64,000 nucleotides of DNA, taken from positions 21,237 through 85,236 of the forward strand of contig JBQKHY010000009.1 of assembly GCA_052118065.1 (NCBI GenBank), in the 5' to 3' direction. The notes beneath the pieces are model-generated. The model saw nothing but the letters and a program-made list of their open reading frames with translations, made no database searches and had not been told where the DNA came from. Every line of letters starts with the position of its first letter. Positions within the stretch are counted from its first letter, which is position 1. Below, in pieces: positions 9,250-18,119 of the stretch. The position numbers and the translations under genes were made by a program. This DNA comes from Ruminococcoides sp052118065 (lineage in GTDB: Bacteria > Bacillota > Clostridia > Oscillospirales > Acutalibacteraceae).

Positions 9250-10977
9250 ATGGCAGAAACATATGAACAAAAGATTGAAAGAAAATTGAAGGTTAAGCAA
9301 CAAGTTATTGCAGTTGCATCCGGCAGAGAAAAAGCTGACCTTGTACTGAAAAATGCAACATATCTAAATGTATTTTCTAATGAATTTTTAGTAGGTGACA
9401 TTGCAGTTTCTAACGGTCTAATTGCCGGTATTGGAAAATATAACGGTAAAGTTGAAGTTGATGTTAGAGGCAAAATTGTATTACCCGGATTTATTGATGC
9501 ACATATTCACCTAGAAAGCTCAATGGTATCTCCTACTGAATTTGCAAAGGCTGTTATCTCTCACGGTACAACTACTGTTATTACTGACCCACATGAAATT
9601 GCAAATGTTATGGGAACTGATGGCATTGAATATATGATTGAGGCTACAAGTAATTTGCCTTTAGATGTTCACTTTATGTTGCCGTCTTGTGTACCGGCTA
9701 CTGAAATTGATGAAAGTGGTGCAGTACTTGAATACAAGGACATTGACAAATATTTTGAACACAAAAAAGTTCTTGGTCTTGCTGAAATGATGAACTATGT
9801 TGGTGTTATAAATGGTGACAGTAAAGTAGTTTCAAAGATTATTGCATCTCAAGCACACCACAAAAAAATTGATGGTCATGCACCTGAGCTTTCAGGTAAT
9901 GACCTTAATGCATATATTTCAGCAGGTGTATATTCTGACCATGAATGTTCAACCTTTGAAAATGCCCTTGAGAAGTTACAAAAAGGTCAATTCATTATGA
10001 TTAGAGAAGGTACTGCTGCACACAACCTAAAAGCACTAATGCCTTTACTTAATGACAAATACTATGCAAGGTGTATGTTTGCTACTGATGACAAGCACCC
10101 AAATGATTTATTATATGGTGGCCACATTGACTACATAGTTAAAGAGGCAATCAGAAATGGTGCTAATCCTATTATTGCACTAAAGGTTGCAACCCATCAT
10201 GCAGCAAGATACTTTTTACTTAACAATAAAGGTGCTATTGCCTCAGGTTACTTAGCTGATATAGTAGTGGTAGACAACATTAGGGACTTTGACATTCAGC
10301 AAGTTTATAAAAGAGGTAAACTAGTATTTGACGGTAAAAAGGTTATTGACTTCCCTACTCCTACTATTGAAAGTAGATTAGTAGAGAAATGCCACAATAC
10401 TTTCCATCTTGACAAAGTTACACCTGAAAGTTTTGATATTAAAGGTGATTTAGGATTGATAGGTTTAGTTAGTGGTGAACTGCTAACAAAAAATCTCGGT
10501 ACTGCTAACCATATTGATGTTGAAAATGATATACTAAAAATTGCTTGTGTTGAACGACACAAAAACACAAACCACATTGGCGTAGGATATGTTAAGGGTT
10601 ATTCCCTAAAGTCAGGTGCAGTTGCTACTTCTATTGCTCACGACTCACACAACATTATTACAGTAGGTTGTAGTGACTCTGATATTGCAATTGCAGTTAA
10701 CGCAATTAAGGATAATAACGGTGGTATTGTTGTGGTTGAAAATGGTGAAATCAAAGCATTACTGGAATTACCTATTGCCGGTTTAATGTCGGAAGAACCA
10801 TTAAAAGTAGTTAATGATAAACTTGAAAAAGCAAAAGCCTCTGCTTATAGCTTAGGTGTTAGCAAAAATATTGACCCGTTTATGACACTTTCATTTATCA
10901 GCTTGCCTGTTATCCCATCCCTTAGAATCACTACTAAAGGTGTTTTTGATGTTGATAAATGGAAAATTGTTGAATAA
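9250..10977 (+). CDS. ade: Adenine deaminase
   Basis: 575 aa from ATG 9250, with AAAGGTGGT just upstream; a TTG 18 nt earlier is in frame but overlaps this site. It converts adenine to hypoxanthine and ammonia in purine salvage, in the cytoplasm. Amidohydrolase signatures: metal-binding HIHLESSM after the LPGFIDA strand, HGTTTVITDPHEIANVMG, DGHAPELSG, FATDDKHPNDL, and the C-terminal adenine deaminase domain with VGCSDSDIAIAVNAI and the ending PSLRITTKGVFDVD. Length is typical of Bacillus-type AdeC. It stands alone, divergent from the protease gene, with its own terminator. Confidence 0.95.
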   Translation: MAETYEQKIERKLKVKQQVIAVASGREKADLVLKNATYLNVFSNEFLVGDIAVSNGLIAGIGKYNGKVEVDVRGKIVLPGFIDAHIHLESSMVSPTEFAKAVISHGTTTVITDPHEIANVMGTDGIEYMIEATSNLPLDVHFMLPSCVPATEIDESGAVLEYKDIDKYFEHKKVLGLAEMMNYVGVINGDSKVVSKIIASQAHHKKIDGHAPELSGNDLNAYISAGVYSDHECSTFENALEKLQKGQFIMIREGTAAHNLKALMPLLNDKYYARCMFATDDKHPNDLLYGGHIDYIVKEAIRNGANPIIALKVATHHAARYFLLNNKGAIASGYLADIVVVDNIRDFDIQQVYKRGKLVFDGKKVIDFPTPTIESRLVEKCHNTFHLDKVTPESFDIKGDLGLIGLVSGELLTKNLGTANHIDVENDILKIACVERHKNTNHIGVGYVKGYSLKSGAVATSIAHDSHNIITVGCSDSDIAIAVNAIKDNNGGIVVVENGEIKALLELPIAGLMSEEPLKVVNDKLEKAKASAYSLGVSKNIDPFMTLSFISLPVIPSLRITTKGVFDVDKWKIVE

Positions 10978-10997
10978 AAAAATTAATATAATATACA

Positions 10998-11030
10998 AAA
11001 TAGTCAATACAAATTGTAGTGGCTATTTTT
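10998..11030 (+). terminator. Terminator of ade
   Basis: Imperfect stem of about 12 bp (ATAGTCAATACAA / TTGTAGTGGCTAT) followed by a T-run, 20 nt after the ade stop. Confidence 0.65.
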
Positions 11031-11061
11031 AGTATTAACTAGAAATAATTAATATTGATTT

Positions 11062-11096
11062 AAAATCTAACACCTTTTTAGTGTCAGATTTTGCTT
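11062..11096 (+). terminator. Second hairpin downstream of ade
   Basis: AAAATCTAACAC / GTGTCAGATTTT with one mismatch, followed by TTGCTTTTG. It belongs to the same hairpin style as the two AAAAGCTGGCAC hairpins at 12.6 and 13.6 kb. Confidence 0.5.
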
Positions 11097-11221
11097 TTGT
11101 AATAATTATTCGATTTTATGTAATAATTAGCAATTGTGATATATTGACAAAATATTGAATAAAGGTATAAAATTAAATAGTAAAGTTGTATTAAATATAC
11201 AATATAAAATGAGGTGGTAAA

Positions 11222-11836
11222 ATGGTAAAAAGAAGATATTCAATACTATGTGTGATGTTTGCTATTTTAATTGGATTTAGCAGTATTGCATTTTCTCAGC
11301 AGACTACATATGCAAAAGAAAAGGTAACTAAAGTCACATATACAACTAAAATGAAAAATGATAAAGAATGTATGATTGTAAAGGGTTTGTCCTCTAAAAA
11401 GAAAACTATTTGGAGTTACAAAACACCTTACAGAACCTGTGCACAATGTTCAACCTTTAAATGCATTATCAAGAAAAACAGAGTATATGTTTTTGATTAT
11501 TTAAGACTTTTGATTTTAAATAAAAACAACGGTAAAAGATTATATACCGTAAAAAATACACCTGAGCGTGGTCACTTTGCAACCGTAACTAACAAATACA
11601 ATTGTTATGAAATAGGTTACATAGGTAAAAACAGTGGCACATTATATAAGATTTCTCCTAAGGGGAAAATCCTTTATAAATCAGCAAAGATTTCTAAATA
11701 TTCATATGGATGGCCTTCATCTATCAAAGTTTCCGGAAAATATGTTTATGTTGGTTGCTATAAATTTAATGGACAACCTAAGCCTGTTACAATAAAGTTT
11801 AACGAGAAAAACGGTAAATTCTTAGGTGAAAAATAA
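11222..11836 (+). CDS. Secreted beta-propeller-like (PQQ/WD-like) short protein
   Basis: 204 aa with a GAGGTGGTAAA ribosome site before ATG 11222. Signal peptide to about residue 30 (ends SQQTTYA). The mature part is Lys-rich and shows repeating blade-like strands (RVYVFDYLRLLILNKNNGKRLYTV; KISPKGKILYKSAK; GKYVYVGCYKF), the look of PQQ-type propeller blades but too few for a full propeller. C77/C80 (CAQC) and C85 are present. A 12-nt gap to the next gene indicates an operon. Function unknown. Confidence 0.7.
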   Translation: MVKRRYSILCVMFAILIGFSSIAFSQQTTYAKEKVTKVTYTTKMKNDKECMIVKGLSSKKKTIWSYKTPYRTCAQCSTFKCIIKKNRVYVFDYLRLLILNKNNGKRLYTVKNTPERGHFATVTNKYNCYEIGYIGKNSGTLYKISPKGKILYKSAKISKYSYGWPSSIKVSGKYVYVGCYKFNGQPKPVTIKFNEKNGKFLGEK

Positions 11837-11848
11837 GAGGTATTATCA

Positions 11849-12556
11849 ATGAAAAAGATAGTAAGTTTATTTATGACAATTCTTATGATTGTCAGTGTTA
11901 TAACTGTCAATTTCTCACAAAGAGCTTTTGCTAAAACTAATAAAGGAGTTGCAAAATACAATATAACTAATGTTAATAAAAGTAAGAAATTCAGCAATGA
12001 TATTACATATATAAAGTATTACAAAAAGGTAGTATTAAAGGGTTCTTCAAAATCTATAAAGAAGATTAACAAAGTACTTAATGCTGATTGTAATAAGTAT
12101 ATGAACAAAAAAACAGTAGATCAAGAGTATAAGTCTATCAGTTCTTTAAACAAACTACCTAGTGGAATGGTATCTACTTTCAGAGCAACTCATACATCAA
12201 AGGTGAAATACAACAAAAACAATATTATCAGTGTATCAGTTTCATCTTATGACTCTATGGGTGGAGTTCCTAACACTACATTATACGGTTTCACTTATAA
12301 TGTAAAAACCAGTAAAAAGCTTACACTAAAGAATGTAACCAACTACAGTAAAAAGAAACTAAAAAGTGAAATCATTAAGAAGTTACAGAAAAAGTATGGA
12401 AATAGATTATTTAAGAACTACAAAAAATATGTAAAGAATGTTTATAAACTTCCATTCTATATTACAAACAACAAGTGCGTTATTGCTTTTAAACCATATA
12501 CTGTAACATCCAGTGGTACATATTCCTCTGTAACTGTAAAAAGCAAATACAAATAA
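11849..12556 (+). CDS. Secreted DUF4163/DUF3298 (RsiV-like extracellular domain) protein
   Basis: 235 aa. Signal peptide MKKIVSLFMTILMIVSVITV...AFA. The body fits the DUF4163-DUF3298 pair found outside the membrane in RsiV-type anti-sigma factors: SVSSYDSMGGVPNTTLYGFTYNV, the strand KKLTLKNVTNYSKKKL, and a C-terminal ITNNKCVIAFKPYTVT strand. The sequence is extremely Lys-rich. It has no anti-sigma domain or extra membrane helix, so it is probably a stand-alone secreted protein. Second gene of an operon with the propeller-like protein; a terminator follows 25 nt later. The domain call is from sequence pattern only. Confidence 0.65.
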   Translation: MKKIVSLFMTILMIVSVITVNFSQRAFAKTNKGVAKYNITNVNKSKKFSNDITYIKYYKKVVLKGSSKSIKKINKVLNADCNKYMNKKTVDQEYKSISSLNKLPSGMVSTFRATHTSKVKYNKNNIISVSVSSYDSMGGVPNTTLYGFTYNVKTSKKLTLKNVTNYSKKKLKSEIIKKLQKKYGNRLFKNYKKYVKNVYKLPFYITNNKCVIAFKPYTVTSSGTYSSVTVKSKYK

Positions 12557-12580
12557 TTAAAAATTTACATTTATAAACAC

Positions 12581-12612
12581 AAAAGCTGGCACTATAAAAA
12601 GTATCAGCTTTT
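12581..12612 (+). terminator. Terminator (AAAAGCTGGCAC type)
   Basis: AAAAGCTGGCAC / GTATCAGCTTTT hairpin after the DUF3298-like gene; nearly the same hairpin recurs at 13632-13663. Confidence 0.75.
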
Positions 12613-12689
12613 GTATATGGTAAATTAATCATCATATAATATTTATAAACTTATAATATGCATATCAGGTAATATATTTTATGCAAGAA

Positions 12690-12776
12690 TTGCGTAAAAT
12701 TATCAAAATTAATATGCAACTTTTGCGTATATTATTTTTAAACTTTACGCAATAATTGCGTAAAACAGTTGCATAT
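12690..12776 (+). promoter_or_regulatory. Operator cluster in front of the XRE-MNT gene
   Basis: A 9-bp perfect inverted repeat, TTTACGCAA (12744-12752) and TTGCGTAAA (12756-12764). The same half-site occurs at 12690-12698 (TTGCGTAAA), with a variant at 12723-12731. A second, longer-range inverted pair is ATATGCAAC (12712-12720) / GTTGCATAT (12768-12776). It lies 40 nt upstream of a gene with an XRE DNA-binding domain, so autoregulation is likely. Confidence 0.65.
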
Positions 12777-12815
12777 CAATAAAATATATAGTATTATAAT
12801 CTTGAGGTGATTAAT

Positions 12816-13286
12816 ATGACCCTTAAAGAATTAAGAAAACAAAAGAATTTAACTCAGGTAAAATGTGCTGAGTATCTTGGTATTCCTATTCGTACTTATC
12901 AAAACTACGAAAATGATAAAAAAAAGCAAAACTCTTTCAAATATCTTTATATGATGCAAAAGTTAGAACAATATGGATTAATAGACGAAAGTCACGGTAT
13001 CTTAACTGTTGAAAAAATAAAGGAAATATGTACCGAAATTTTCTCATCATATAATGTCGATTACTGCTATCTTTTCGGTTCTTATGCTAAGGGAAAGGCT
13101 ACTGAAAACAGTGATGTTGACTTATTAGTATGTACCGAAATAACAGGCATAGCTTTTTATGATTTAGTTGAAATTCTTAGAGAAAAGCTAAATAAGAAAG
13201 TCGATATTTTAAACCTTCAGCAATTAAGTGAGAATTTGGACCTTGTAAATGAAATATTAAAGGATGGTATCAAAATATATGGATAA
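12816..13286 (+). CDS. MNT-family nucleotidyltransferase antitoxin fused to an XRE helix-turn-helix
   Basis: 156 aa from ATG 12816, with GAGGTG 6 nt upstream; a GTG at 12807 overlaps that site. Residues about 1-57 are an XRE HTH (LKELRKQKNLTQVKCAEYLGI ... RTYQNYEN). Residues about 65-156 are a minimal nucleotidyltransferase with the motif GS-x10-DxD exact (GSYAKGKATENSDVD, residues 88-102). In known HEPN-MNT pairs the MNT protein neutralises the HEPN RNase by adding AMP to its RX4HXY tyrosine. The HEPN gene follows and overlaps it by 8 nt. Fusion of XRE to MNT would join antitoxin and autorepressor in one protein, matching the operator cluster upstream. Confidence 0.88.
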   Translation: MTLKELRKQKNLTQVKCAEYLGIPIRTYQNYENDKKKQNSFKYLYMMQKLEQYGLIDESHGILTVEKIKEICTEIFSSYNVDYCYLFGSYAKGKATENSDVDLLVCTEITGIAFYDLVEILREKLNKKVDILNLQQLSENLDLVNEILKDGIKIYG

Positions 13287-13619
13287 CATAAAGGATGATA
13301 AATACTATATTGACAAAGTTATAACTGATATTCAGTTTATATTAACCACACAAAAGATATTACCAAAAGCCAATTAGAGGAAAATGAAGTTCTTGTTGAT
13401 TCGGTAATGTTTAGACTGATACAAATATATGAAAATTCAAATAAACTAACTGATAATTCCAAAAATTACTATACCGATATACCATGGAGAGCAATTAAAG
13501 GTTTAAGAAACAGAATTGTTCATGATTACGGTCAAGTTGATTTATCAGTAGTATATGACACAGTAAAATATGATATTCCGGAAATTTTAGAAATTCTACA
13601 GGATAATATAAAAAGTTAA
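13279..13619 (+). pseudogene. HEPN-domain RNase toxin (HepT/DUF86-like), frameshifted
   Basis: Starts at ATG 13279, overlapping the antitoxin stop by 8 nt, which suggests translational coupling. Frame 1 reads MDNIKDDKYYIDKVITDIQF and then stops at 13377. A one-base shift near 13345-13350 (CC where CCC would restore the frame) joins it to HTKDITKSQLEENEVLVDSV and the rest. The HEPN signature RX4HXY is intact as RNRIVHDY. Read through, the product is about 113 aa, the usual HepT length. Either the toxin is inactivated, a common fate, or one C was missed in sequencing. As written, the strain would make only a 32-aa fragment. Confidence 0.8.
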
Positions 13620-13631
13620 TTTTACATAAGC

Positions 13632-13663
13632 AAAAGCTGGCACTATAAAAAGTGTCAGCTTTT
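13632..13663 (+). terminator. Terminator of the HEPN-MNT operon
   Basis: AAAAGCTGGCAC / GTGTCAGCTTTT with one mismatch, then TGTTTT; 12 nt after the stop. Confidence 0.8.
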
Positions 13664-13782
13664 GTTTTAGGGGTTATTACATTGTGGAAAATAATATATA
13701 AAACAAATTTATAAAACAAGTCTTAATATAACTTAGCAGAATTAGAAAATAGAATTAAAAAACAACTTTCTATGTAACAGAA

Positions 13783-13812
13783 AAGGCATTTGTGAAAATT
13801 CACAAATGCCTT
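13783..13812 (-). terminator. Terminator of the truncated PASTA-YARHG gene
   Basis: Perfect 14-bp stem AAGGCATTTGTGAA / TTCACAAATGCCTT. The full-length paralog at 36.3 kb keeps only the half of this hairpin nearest the gene (from 36257), where the island joins. Confidence 0.85.
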
Positions 13813-14355
13813 ATTTTTATTACATATATGATTATCTATATCCTTTTTCTTTCATATAATTAACGATAGTATCTACATTATGTCTTTCATAATCGTTAAA
13901 TTGTGAGTCATCAAAATGACCGGGCTCTATTGAAGGTACATACCAAGACTTAGAATTAAAATATTTTTGAATACTTGTAGTATTAAACATTTGACCGTAT
14001 CTTGCGTAGATTTCATTTAATGCAAGAGTTAATCTTTCCTTACTCATACCTTCAATTTCACTTTCTGAAATATATTCAGTATCTGAGTCAGGAAGTATAT
14101 AATCACCATTATAATAAGTATCTTCATCCGAACCTAATGAAACATACAGTGTAACCATTTCACCATCTCTAACTGTTTCACCACTAGGAATACTTTGGTT
14201 AGATACAACTCCTTCAGAATATATGTTATTATTTTCCTCTTCATATCTAATAGAAATATTTTGTTTTCTTAAAATTCCACTAGCCTCTTCTTTCCTCAAT
14301 CCAACAACATTTGGCATTATCTTTGATACTGTTGCCTCTGTTGTAGGTTCTGTTG
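13791..14355 (-). repeat. 565-bp direct repeat, left copy (island boundary)
   Basis: The same 565-bp stretch recurs at 36257-36821 in the same orientation, with the same length (no net indel) and only scattered substitutions. This copy keeps the gene's 3' end and terminator but loses its 5' part at 14355. Confidence 0.88.
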
Positions 14356-14359
14356 GAAC
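13832..14359 (-). pseudogene. PASTA-YARHG protein, 5'-truncated copy
   Basis: About 161 intact codons from an internal Met, plus about 14 in-frame codons upstream (PTEPTTEATVSK) ending at the repeat boundary. It contains one PASTA domain (MPNVVGLRKEEASGILRKQN ... VTLYVSLG) and a YARHG domain (LALNEIYARYGQMFN, YFNSKSWY). The zinc ribbon, membrane helix and Thr-rich linker of the full copy at 36.3-37.2 kb are missing. No ribosome site stands before the internal Met, so it is probably not expressed as a functional protein. Confidence 0.8.
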
Positions 14360-14447
14360 AAATCTCTTATTTTAATACAAATGCACCCAAGTTGTGTTAT
14401 GGGTGTATTTTCATCGGTGTTGAATTAATTATAATTTCTATCATTCA

Positions 14448-14535
14448 TTACTTGATAAAAATATCAACCATTTCATCGGGAGTTTCCTTAAATCCTCGTT
14501 TTACCCATTCATCGTAGCTATTTGGACGCTTAGAG
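14448..14535 (-). pseudogene. C-terminal gene remnant cut by an inverted-repeat element
   Basis: A short in-frame tail reads RPNSYDEWVKRGFKETPDEM VDIFIK and stops at 14448. Its upstream part ends where the small inverted-repeat element begins at 14533, so the rest of the gene is gone. Family not recognised. Confidence 0.4.
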
Positions 14536-14705
14536 AAACACTGATTAAATCATTTGTGCATATTGTGCAGTCAGATTTTTCGTCAGGATAAACTGATAAA
14601 CCGCAGTAACGCTGACGCATTACGAGGATTTTTGGGGCAAGCTAACGGAAAATATGCAAGCAAGATGTGCAAACAGCTTTCAGTGTGAGTTAATCAATGG
14701 TTCCT
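14533..14705. mobile_element. Miniature inverted-repeat element, copy A
   Basis: About 173 bp with terminal inverted repeats of the type GGAA(C/G)CACTGATTAA. It shares with the copy at 18.1 kb the segments TTTGTGCATATTGTGC, GTCAGATTTTTCGTCA and AATATGCAAGCAAGATGTGC. No coding capacity, so a non-autonomous MITE is the best description. Its right end forms the last codons and the stop of the DUF5684 gene. Confidence 0.75.
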
Positions 14706-15199
14706 GAAGTATTAGTAGCATTTTCCGTTATGCCGATATACTGCGATTTTCCAAAAGCAAGAATCAACCCGAAGATTGTCGGCAGAAAAACTAATCCGAA
14801 TGCAAATCCTGTTCCGTGACCGAATGCTTTTGAAAGCTTGAACGAATGAAGAACATCAATGTAAAGTGCAAGCAGAAGAAAAGCGCAACCGATAATATAA
14901 ATAATTGTTTCAAAACCGACTGATGAGAATATATATCCTGTCATAACCATTCCTGCAACTGCAAGGACTAACATAAGCCAGAAAAATGCAGGTTTCCAAC
15001 AAATTTTATACACTATATGACCGTTATAGAACGGAATAATAGATTTCCATCCTTGTTGACCTGCTTTTTTAAAAATTTTCCACCACGCAATAACGGTAAC
15101 TGCGTAAATAACAAGTAATGTTCCAAGAACAATTCCGAGTAAAATTAATAATGCGGAAATGTGAACCGTACTTAAATAGTTTTGTAAATAATCAAACAT
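14690..15199 (-). CDS. DUF5684-like membrane protein
   Basis: 169 aa with four membrane segments. The signature between helix 1 and 2, WWKIFKKAGQQGWKSIIPFY followed by NGHIVYKICWKPAFF, is typical of DUF5684 proteins, often found near signal peptidase genes. ATG 15199 is preceded by GGAGGAAA. The last codons (TSGTID and stop TAA) lie inside the terminal inverted repeat of the small element, so the original C-terminus has been replaced. Upstream, at 15340-15375, is a direct-repeat promoter of the kind shared by several island genes, so it is probably a target of a SARP-type response regulator. Function unknown. Confidence 0.8.
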   Translation of the reverse strand: MFDYLQNYLSTVHISALLILLGIVLGTLLVIYAVTVIAWWKIFKKAGQQGWKSIIPFYNGHIVYKICWKPAFFWLMLVLAVAGMVMTGYIFSSVGFETIIYIIGCAFLLLALYIDVLHSFKLSKAFGHGTGFAFGLVFLPTIFGLILAFGKSQYIGITENATNTSGTID

Positions 15200-15339
15200 A
15201 ATTTTTCCTCCAAAATTTTATTAAATAATGTAATGATTGAATAAATAAGAATAATGTATGACCGGATAATTCATTTACTGCCTGTTCATTTGATGACCTC
15301 CATATAAGTATTAAGAGCTGTTCTCTTTGTTACAGTCAT

Positions 15340-15375
15340 ATAATATAATACCGACTATGACAAAATACGGACAAA
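15340..15375 (-). promoter_or_regulatory. Direct-repeat promoter site S1 (DUF5684 gene)
   Basis: On the minus strand: TTTGTCCGTATTTTGTCA (15375-15358), 12 nt, then -10 TATTAT (15345-15340). The TTGTC repeats have 11-bp periodicity and there is no -35 box. Confidence 0.75.
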
Positions 15376-15492
15376 TTTTTTAAAATTATAAGATTTCTTT
15401 GATTTTTTAAAAATTTTTTTTAAATTCATTAGTTTTGTTGCAAAAATCAGTATATAATGGTGTATAATTAAGGAAACAGAGGTGATTCAGAA

Positions 15493-17289
15493 TTGAAGAA
15501 TAATACAAAAGCCTTTATTCTCACAGGTACTCTTGGCATATTGCTTTTATTTGCCTTTTTATTTGTATGGACTGCCGTTAGTTATCAAACAGAAGCAGTC
15601 GATACAGAATCTGCAAAAGTATCAATTATCGGGGAATATACCACAGACGGCGAAAGTTGGAATAAAATTCAGTCAAGCAACGACTTTATTAATGATAATT
15701 ACGAAACGGTGACTTTCAGAGGAAGGCTTTCTCAGGACATTCCGAAAAATCAGTACTTAATTATTTCCATGTGTGATGCATGGGTTGAGATTAAGGCTGA
15801 CGGAGAAGTTGTAGCCACAAATCATTATGATACCGGAGCTTCAACAATAACACCCGGCAATTCTATTGTTTATGTATCGGCTGATGAAATTCCCCATAGT
15901 ACAGAAATTGAATTGACAATTTCAAATCCTTACACTGTTTTTTCCGGTTTTAATCCTATACAGGATACACTTAACAGGCTTACGGTCGGTAATAAGGATA
16001 CCTTATACAATGACTTACTTAAAAACAATACTCCTGCTATTTTAATAAGTCTTGCAATTTGCTTTTTGGGATTGTTTGCATTTACCCTTGCAGGCTTGTT
16101 GTGGAAGAATGTAATGATTAGAAACATCGCCCTTGCTCTTATGGCAATTACGGGCGGAGTTTATGTTCTCACTGATTCAATTTATACCTATCTCCCATTA
16201 TGGATCGGCAACCCGGTACTCTGTATGGTGTTTGACGAATTTGCTACATATCTGTTGCCGATTACGGCTTTTCTGTATGTCAGAGTGAATGTTGAAGACA
16301 AGCGTTGCAAAGGATATATTTCAATACTCATTATTGTATCTATACTTCTGACTATGACAGCAGTATTCTTGCAGTTGTTCGGCGTTATGGATATTCTGAA
16401 AAGTCAGATTTTTGTATTCCCGTTTATCCTGCTCGGAAGTGTGGGCAGTACTATTTGCCTTATCTACGAAGCATTCAAGCTCAAAAGTAAAAATTCAAGG
16501 GCAGTTCTCATTTCGGTTTGTCCATTAGTCGTGGCAGGACTTATTGATTTTATCAACTCCTTAACAGGTTTCACACACGACCGTGTGTTCATAAGATTAG
16601 GTCTGCTTATCACAGTTGTCATTCAGATTTATCTTCTGTTACGCGAAACAAGAGAACATCAAAAGGAGCTTTTGCGCTATCAGGAAATGCAGAATGAAAT
16701 GCTGCAAATGCGTGTTTCAATTATGGTCTCGCAGATACAACCGCATTTTCTCTATAATTCGCTCACTTCAATCGCACAGCTTTGCGAAAAAAATCCCTCA
16801 AAAGCAAAGAAAGCTACTATTGAATTTTCTGAGTATCTGCGCAGGAATATGAATTCACTCAAGGAACAGGCTCCCGTACCGTTTGAAAGTGAACTAAGGC
16901 ACCTTGAAACCTATCTGTCACTTGAAAAAATGCGCTTTGGCGATGAGCTTAACATTGAATATGACATAGAAGCAACAGATTTTCTTATCCCATCCCTCAC
17001 AGTACAGCCTCTTGTTGAAAATGCCGTAAAGCACGGTGTAGGTATGAAAGAGGACGGCGGAACGGTCACTATTGCTACAAAGGAATTTGATGACCGATAT
17101 GAGGTCATTGTTTCAGATGACGGCGTAGGATTTGACACAGCGAAAAGACCGAATGACGGACGAACTCATATTGGAATGGAAAATGTGAGAAACAGACTTA
17201 AAACAATGTGCAATGCCGTGCTTAATATTGAAAGTACGGTTGGCAAAGGCACGGTTGCAACAATAACAATCCCAAAGGAGGAAATTTAA
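15493..17289 (+). CDS. LytS-type sensor histidine kinase with extracytoplasmic and 7TM sensor
   Basis: 598 aa. TTG start at 15493 with GAGGTG about 8 nt upstream. One helix (about 8-30), an extracytoplasmic beta-rich domain (about 35-175), then about seven helices (about 178-390) in 7TMR-DISM style, a short coiled coil, and the His_kinase domain. Phospho-acceptor His418 lies in IQPHFLYNSLTSIAQLCEKN, and the HATPase has PLVENAVKHGV, DDGVGFD and HIGMENVRNRL. It should phosphorylate the response regulator that begins 2 nt after its stop. A -10-like TATAAT lies near 15453 or 15463. It resembles the kinase at 28.1-29.5 kb, which lacks the extracytoplasmic domain. Confidence 0.93.
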   Translation: MKNNTKAFILTGTLGILLLFAFLFVWTAVSYQTEAVDTESAKVSIIGEYTTDGESWNKIQSSNDFINDNYETVTFRGRLSQDIPKNQYLIISMCDAWVEIKADGEVVATNHYDTGASTITPGNSIVYVSADEIPHSTEIELTISNPYTVFSGFNPIQDTLNRLTVGNKDTLYNDLLKNNTPAILISLAICFLGLFAFTLAGLLWKNVMIRNIALALMAITGGVYVLTDSIYTYLPLWIGNPVLCMVFDEFATYLLPITAFLYVRVNVEDKRCKGYISILIIVSILLTMTAVFLQLFGVMDILKSQIFVFPFILLGSVGSTICLIYEAFKLKSKNSRAVLISVCPLVVAGLIDFINSLTGFTHDRVFIRLGLLITVVIQIYLLLRETREHQKELLRYQEMQNEMLQMRVSIMVSQIQPHFLYNSLTSIAQLCEKNPSKAKKATIEFSEYLRRNMNSLKEQAPVPFESELRHLETYLSLEKMRFGDELNIEYDIEATDFLIPSLTVQPLVENAVKHGVGMKEDGGTVTIATKEFDDRYEVIVSDDGVGFDTAKRPNDGRTHIGMENVRNRLKTMCNAVLNIESTVGKGTVATITIPKEEI

Positions 17290-17290
17290 T

Positions 17291-18094
17291 ATGAGAATTT
17301 TAGCGGCTGATGATGAAACTCTGGCTCGTGAAATGCTGACTGACGCTATAAGGCAAGCTTTGCCCGATGCCGAAATATTTGATTTTGCAAAACCGTCCCG
17401 GCTTCTTGAATTTGCATCGGAAAATCCACCCTGCGAAATCGCATTTCTTGATATACATATGCGTGGAATGAACGGTGTAGAGCTTGCAAAAAAGCTAAAG
17501 GACATCAATCCAAAGCTGAATATCATTTTTGTAACAGGCTTTGACCAATATACGGGCGACGCAATGAAGCTTCACGCAAGCGGATATATAATGAAACCTG
17601 TTACAAAAGAGAAGGTTGAGGCGGAGCTTGCCGAGCTTCGTCACCCGATTGAACCGAAAAGCGATGTACTTCTTCGTGTTCAGTGCTTTGGAAATTTTGA
17701 TGTATTTACACCCGACGGAGTTCCTGTTCATTTTGAAAGAAGCCGTTCAAAAGAGGTTTTTGCCTATCTTGTTCACCGACACGGAAGCTCCTGCACAATC
17801 AAAGAAATTGCGGCGGCTCTGTTTGAAGATGAACCTTATGACCTAAAGCAACAGGCATATATTCAGAAAATTATTTCGGCAATGATGAAAGGCCTGAAAA
17901 AATGCGGTGCGGCTGACGCAGTGTTTAAAAAATACAACAGCCTTTCGGTAAATGTAAGCAAGCTTGACTGCGATTACTATCGCTTTAAGGAGCTTGACTC
18001 AGGTGCCGTTAATTCCTACAACAGCGAATATATGGCGCAGTATTATTGGGCAGACTTTATGTTTGATGACTACGATTATGATGAGGATTACTAA
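17291..18094 (+). CDS. Response regulator with SARP-type C-terminal DNA-binding domain
   Basis: 267 aa. REC domain (1-120): acidic pocket DDE at 7-9, phospho-acceptor Asp54 (IAFLDIHMRGMNG), Thr in FVTGF and Lys in MKPVT. The C-terminal domain begins LLRVQCFGNFDVFTPDGVPV and continues RSKEVFAYLVHRHG and the helices CTIKEIAAALFED. This is the OmpR-like winged helix of SARP/BTAD regulators, not LytTR. It follows its kinase with a 2-nt gap. SARP proteins bind direct repeats with 11-bp spacing just upstream of the -10, and such sites occur six times in this island. Paralog of the regulator at 27.3-28.1 kb. Confidence 0.9.
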   Translation: MRILAADDETLAREMLTDAIRQALPDAEIFDFAKPSRLLEFASENPPCEIAFLDIHMRGMNGVELAKKLKDINPKLNIIFVTGFDQYTGDAMKLHASGYIMKPVTKEKVEAELAELRHPIEPKSDVLLRVQCFGNFDVFTPDGVPVHFERSRSKEVFAYLVHRHGSSCTIKEIAAALFEDEPYDLKQQAYIQKIISAMMKGLKKCGAADAVFKKYNSLSVNVSKLDCDYYRFKELDSGAVNSYNSEYMAQYYWADFMFDDYDYDEDY

Positions 18095-18119
18095 GTAAAC
18101 ACTGATTAATCGGTTACTT

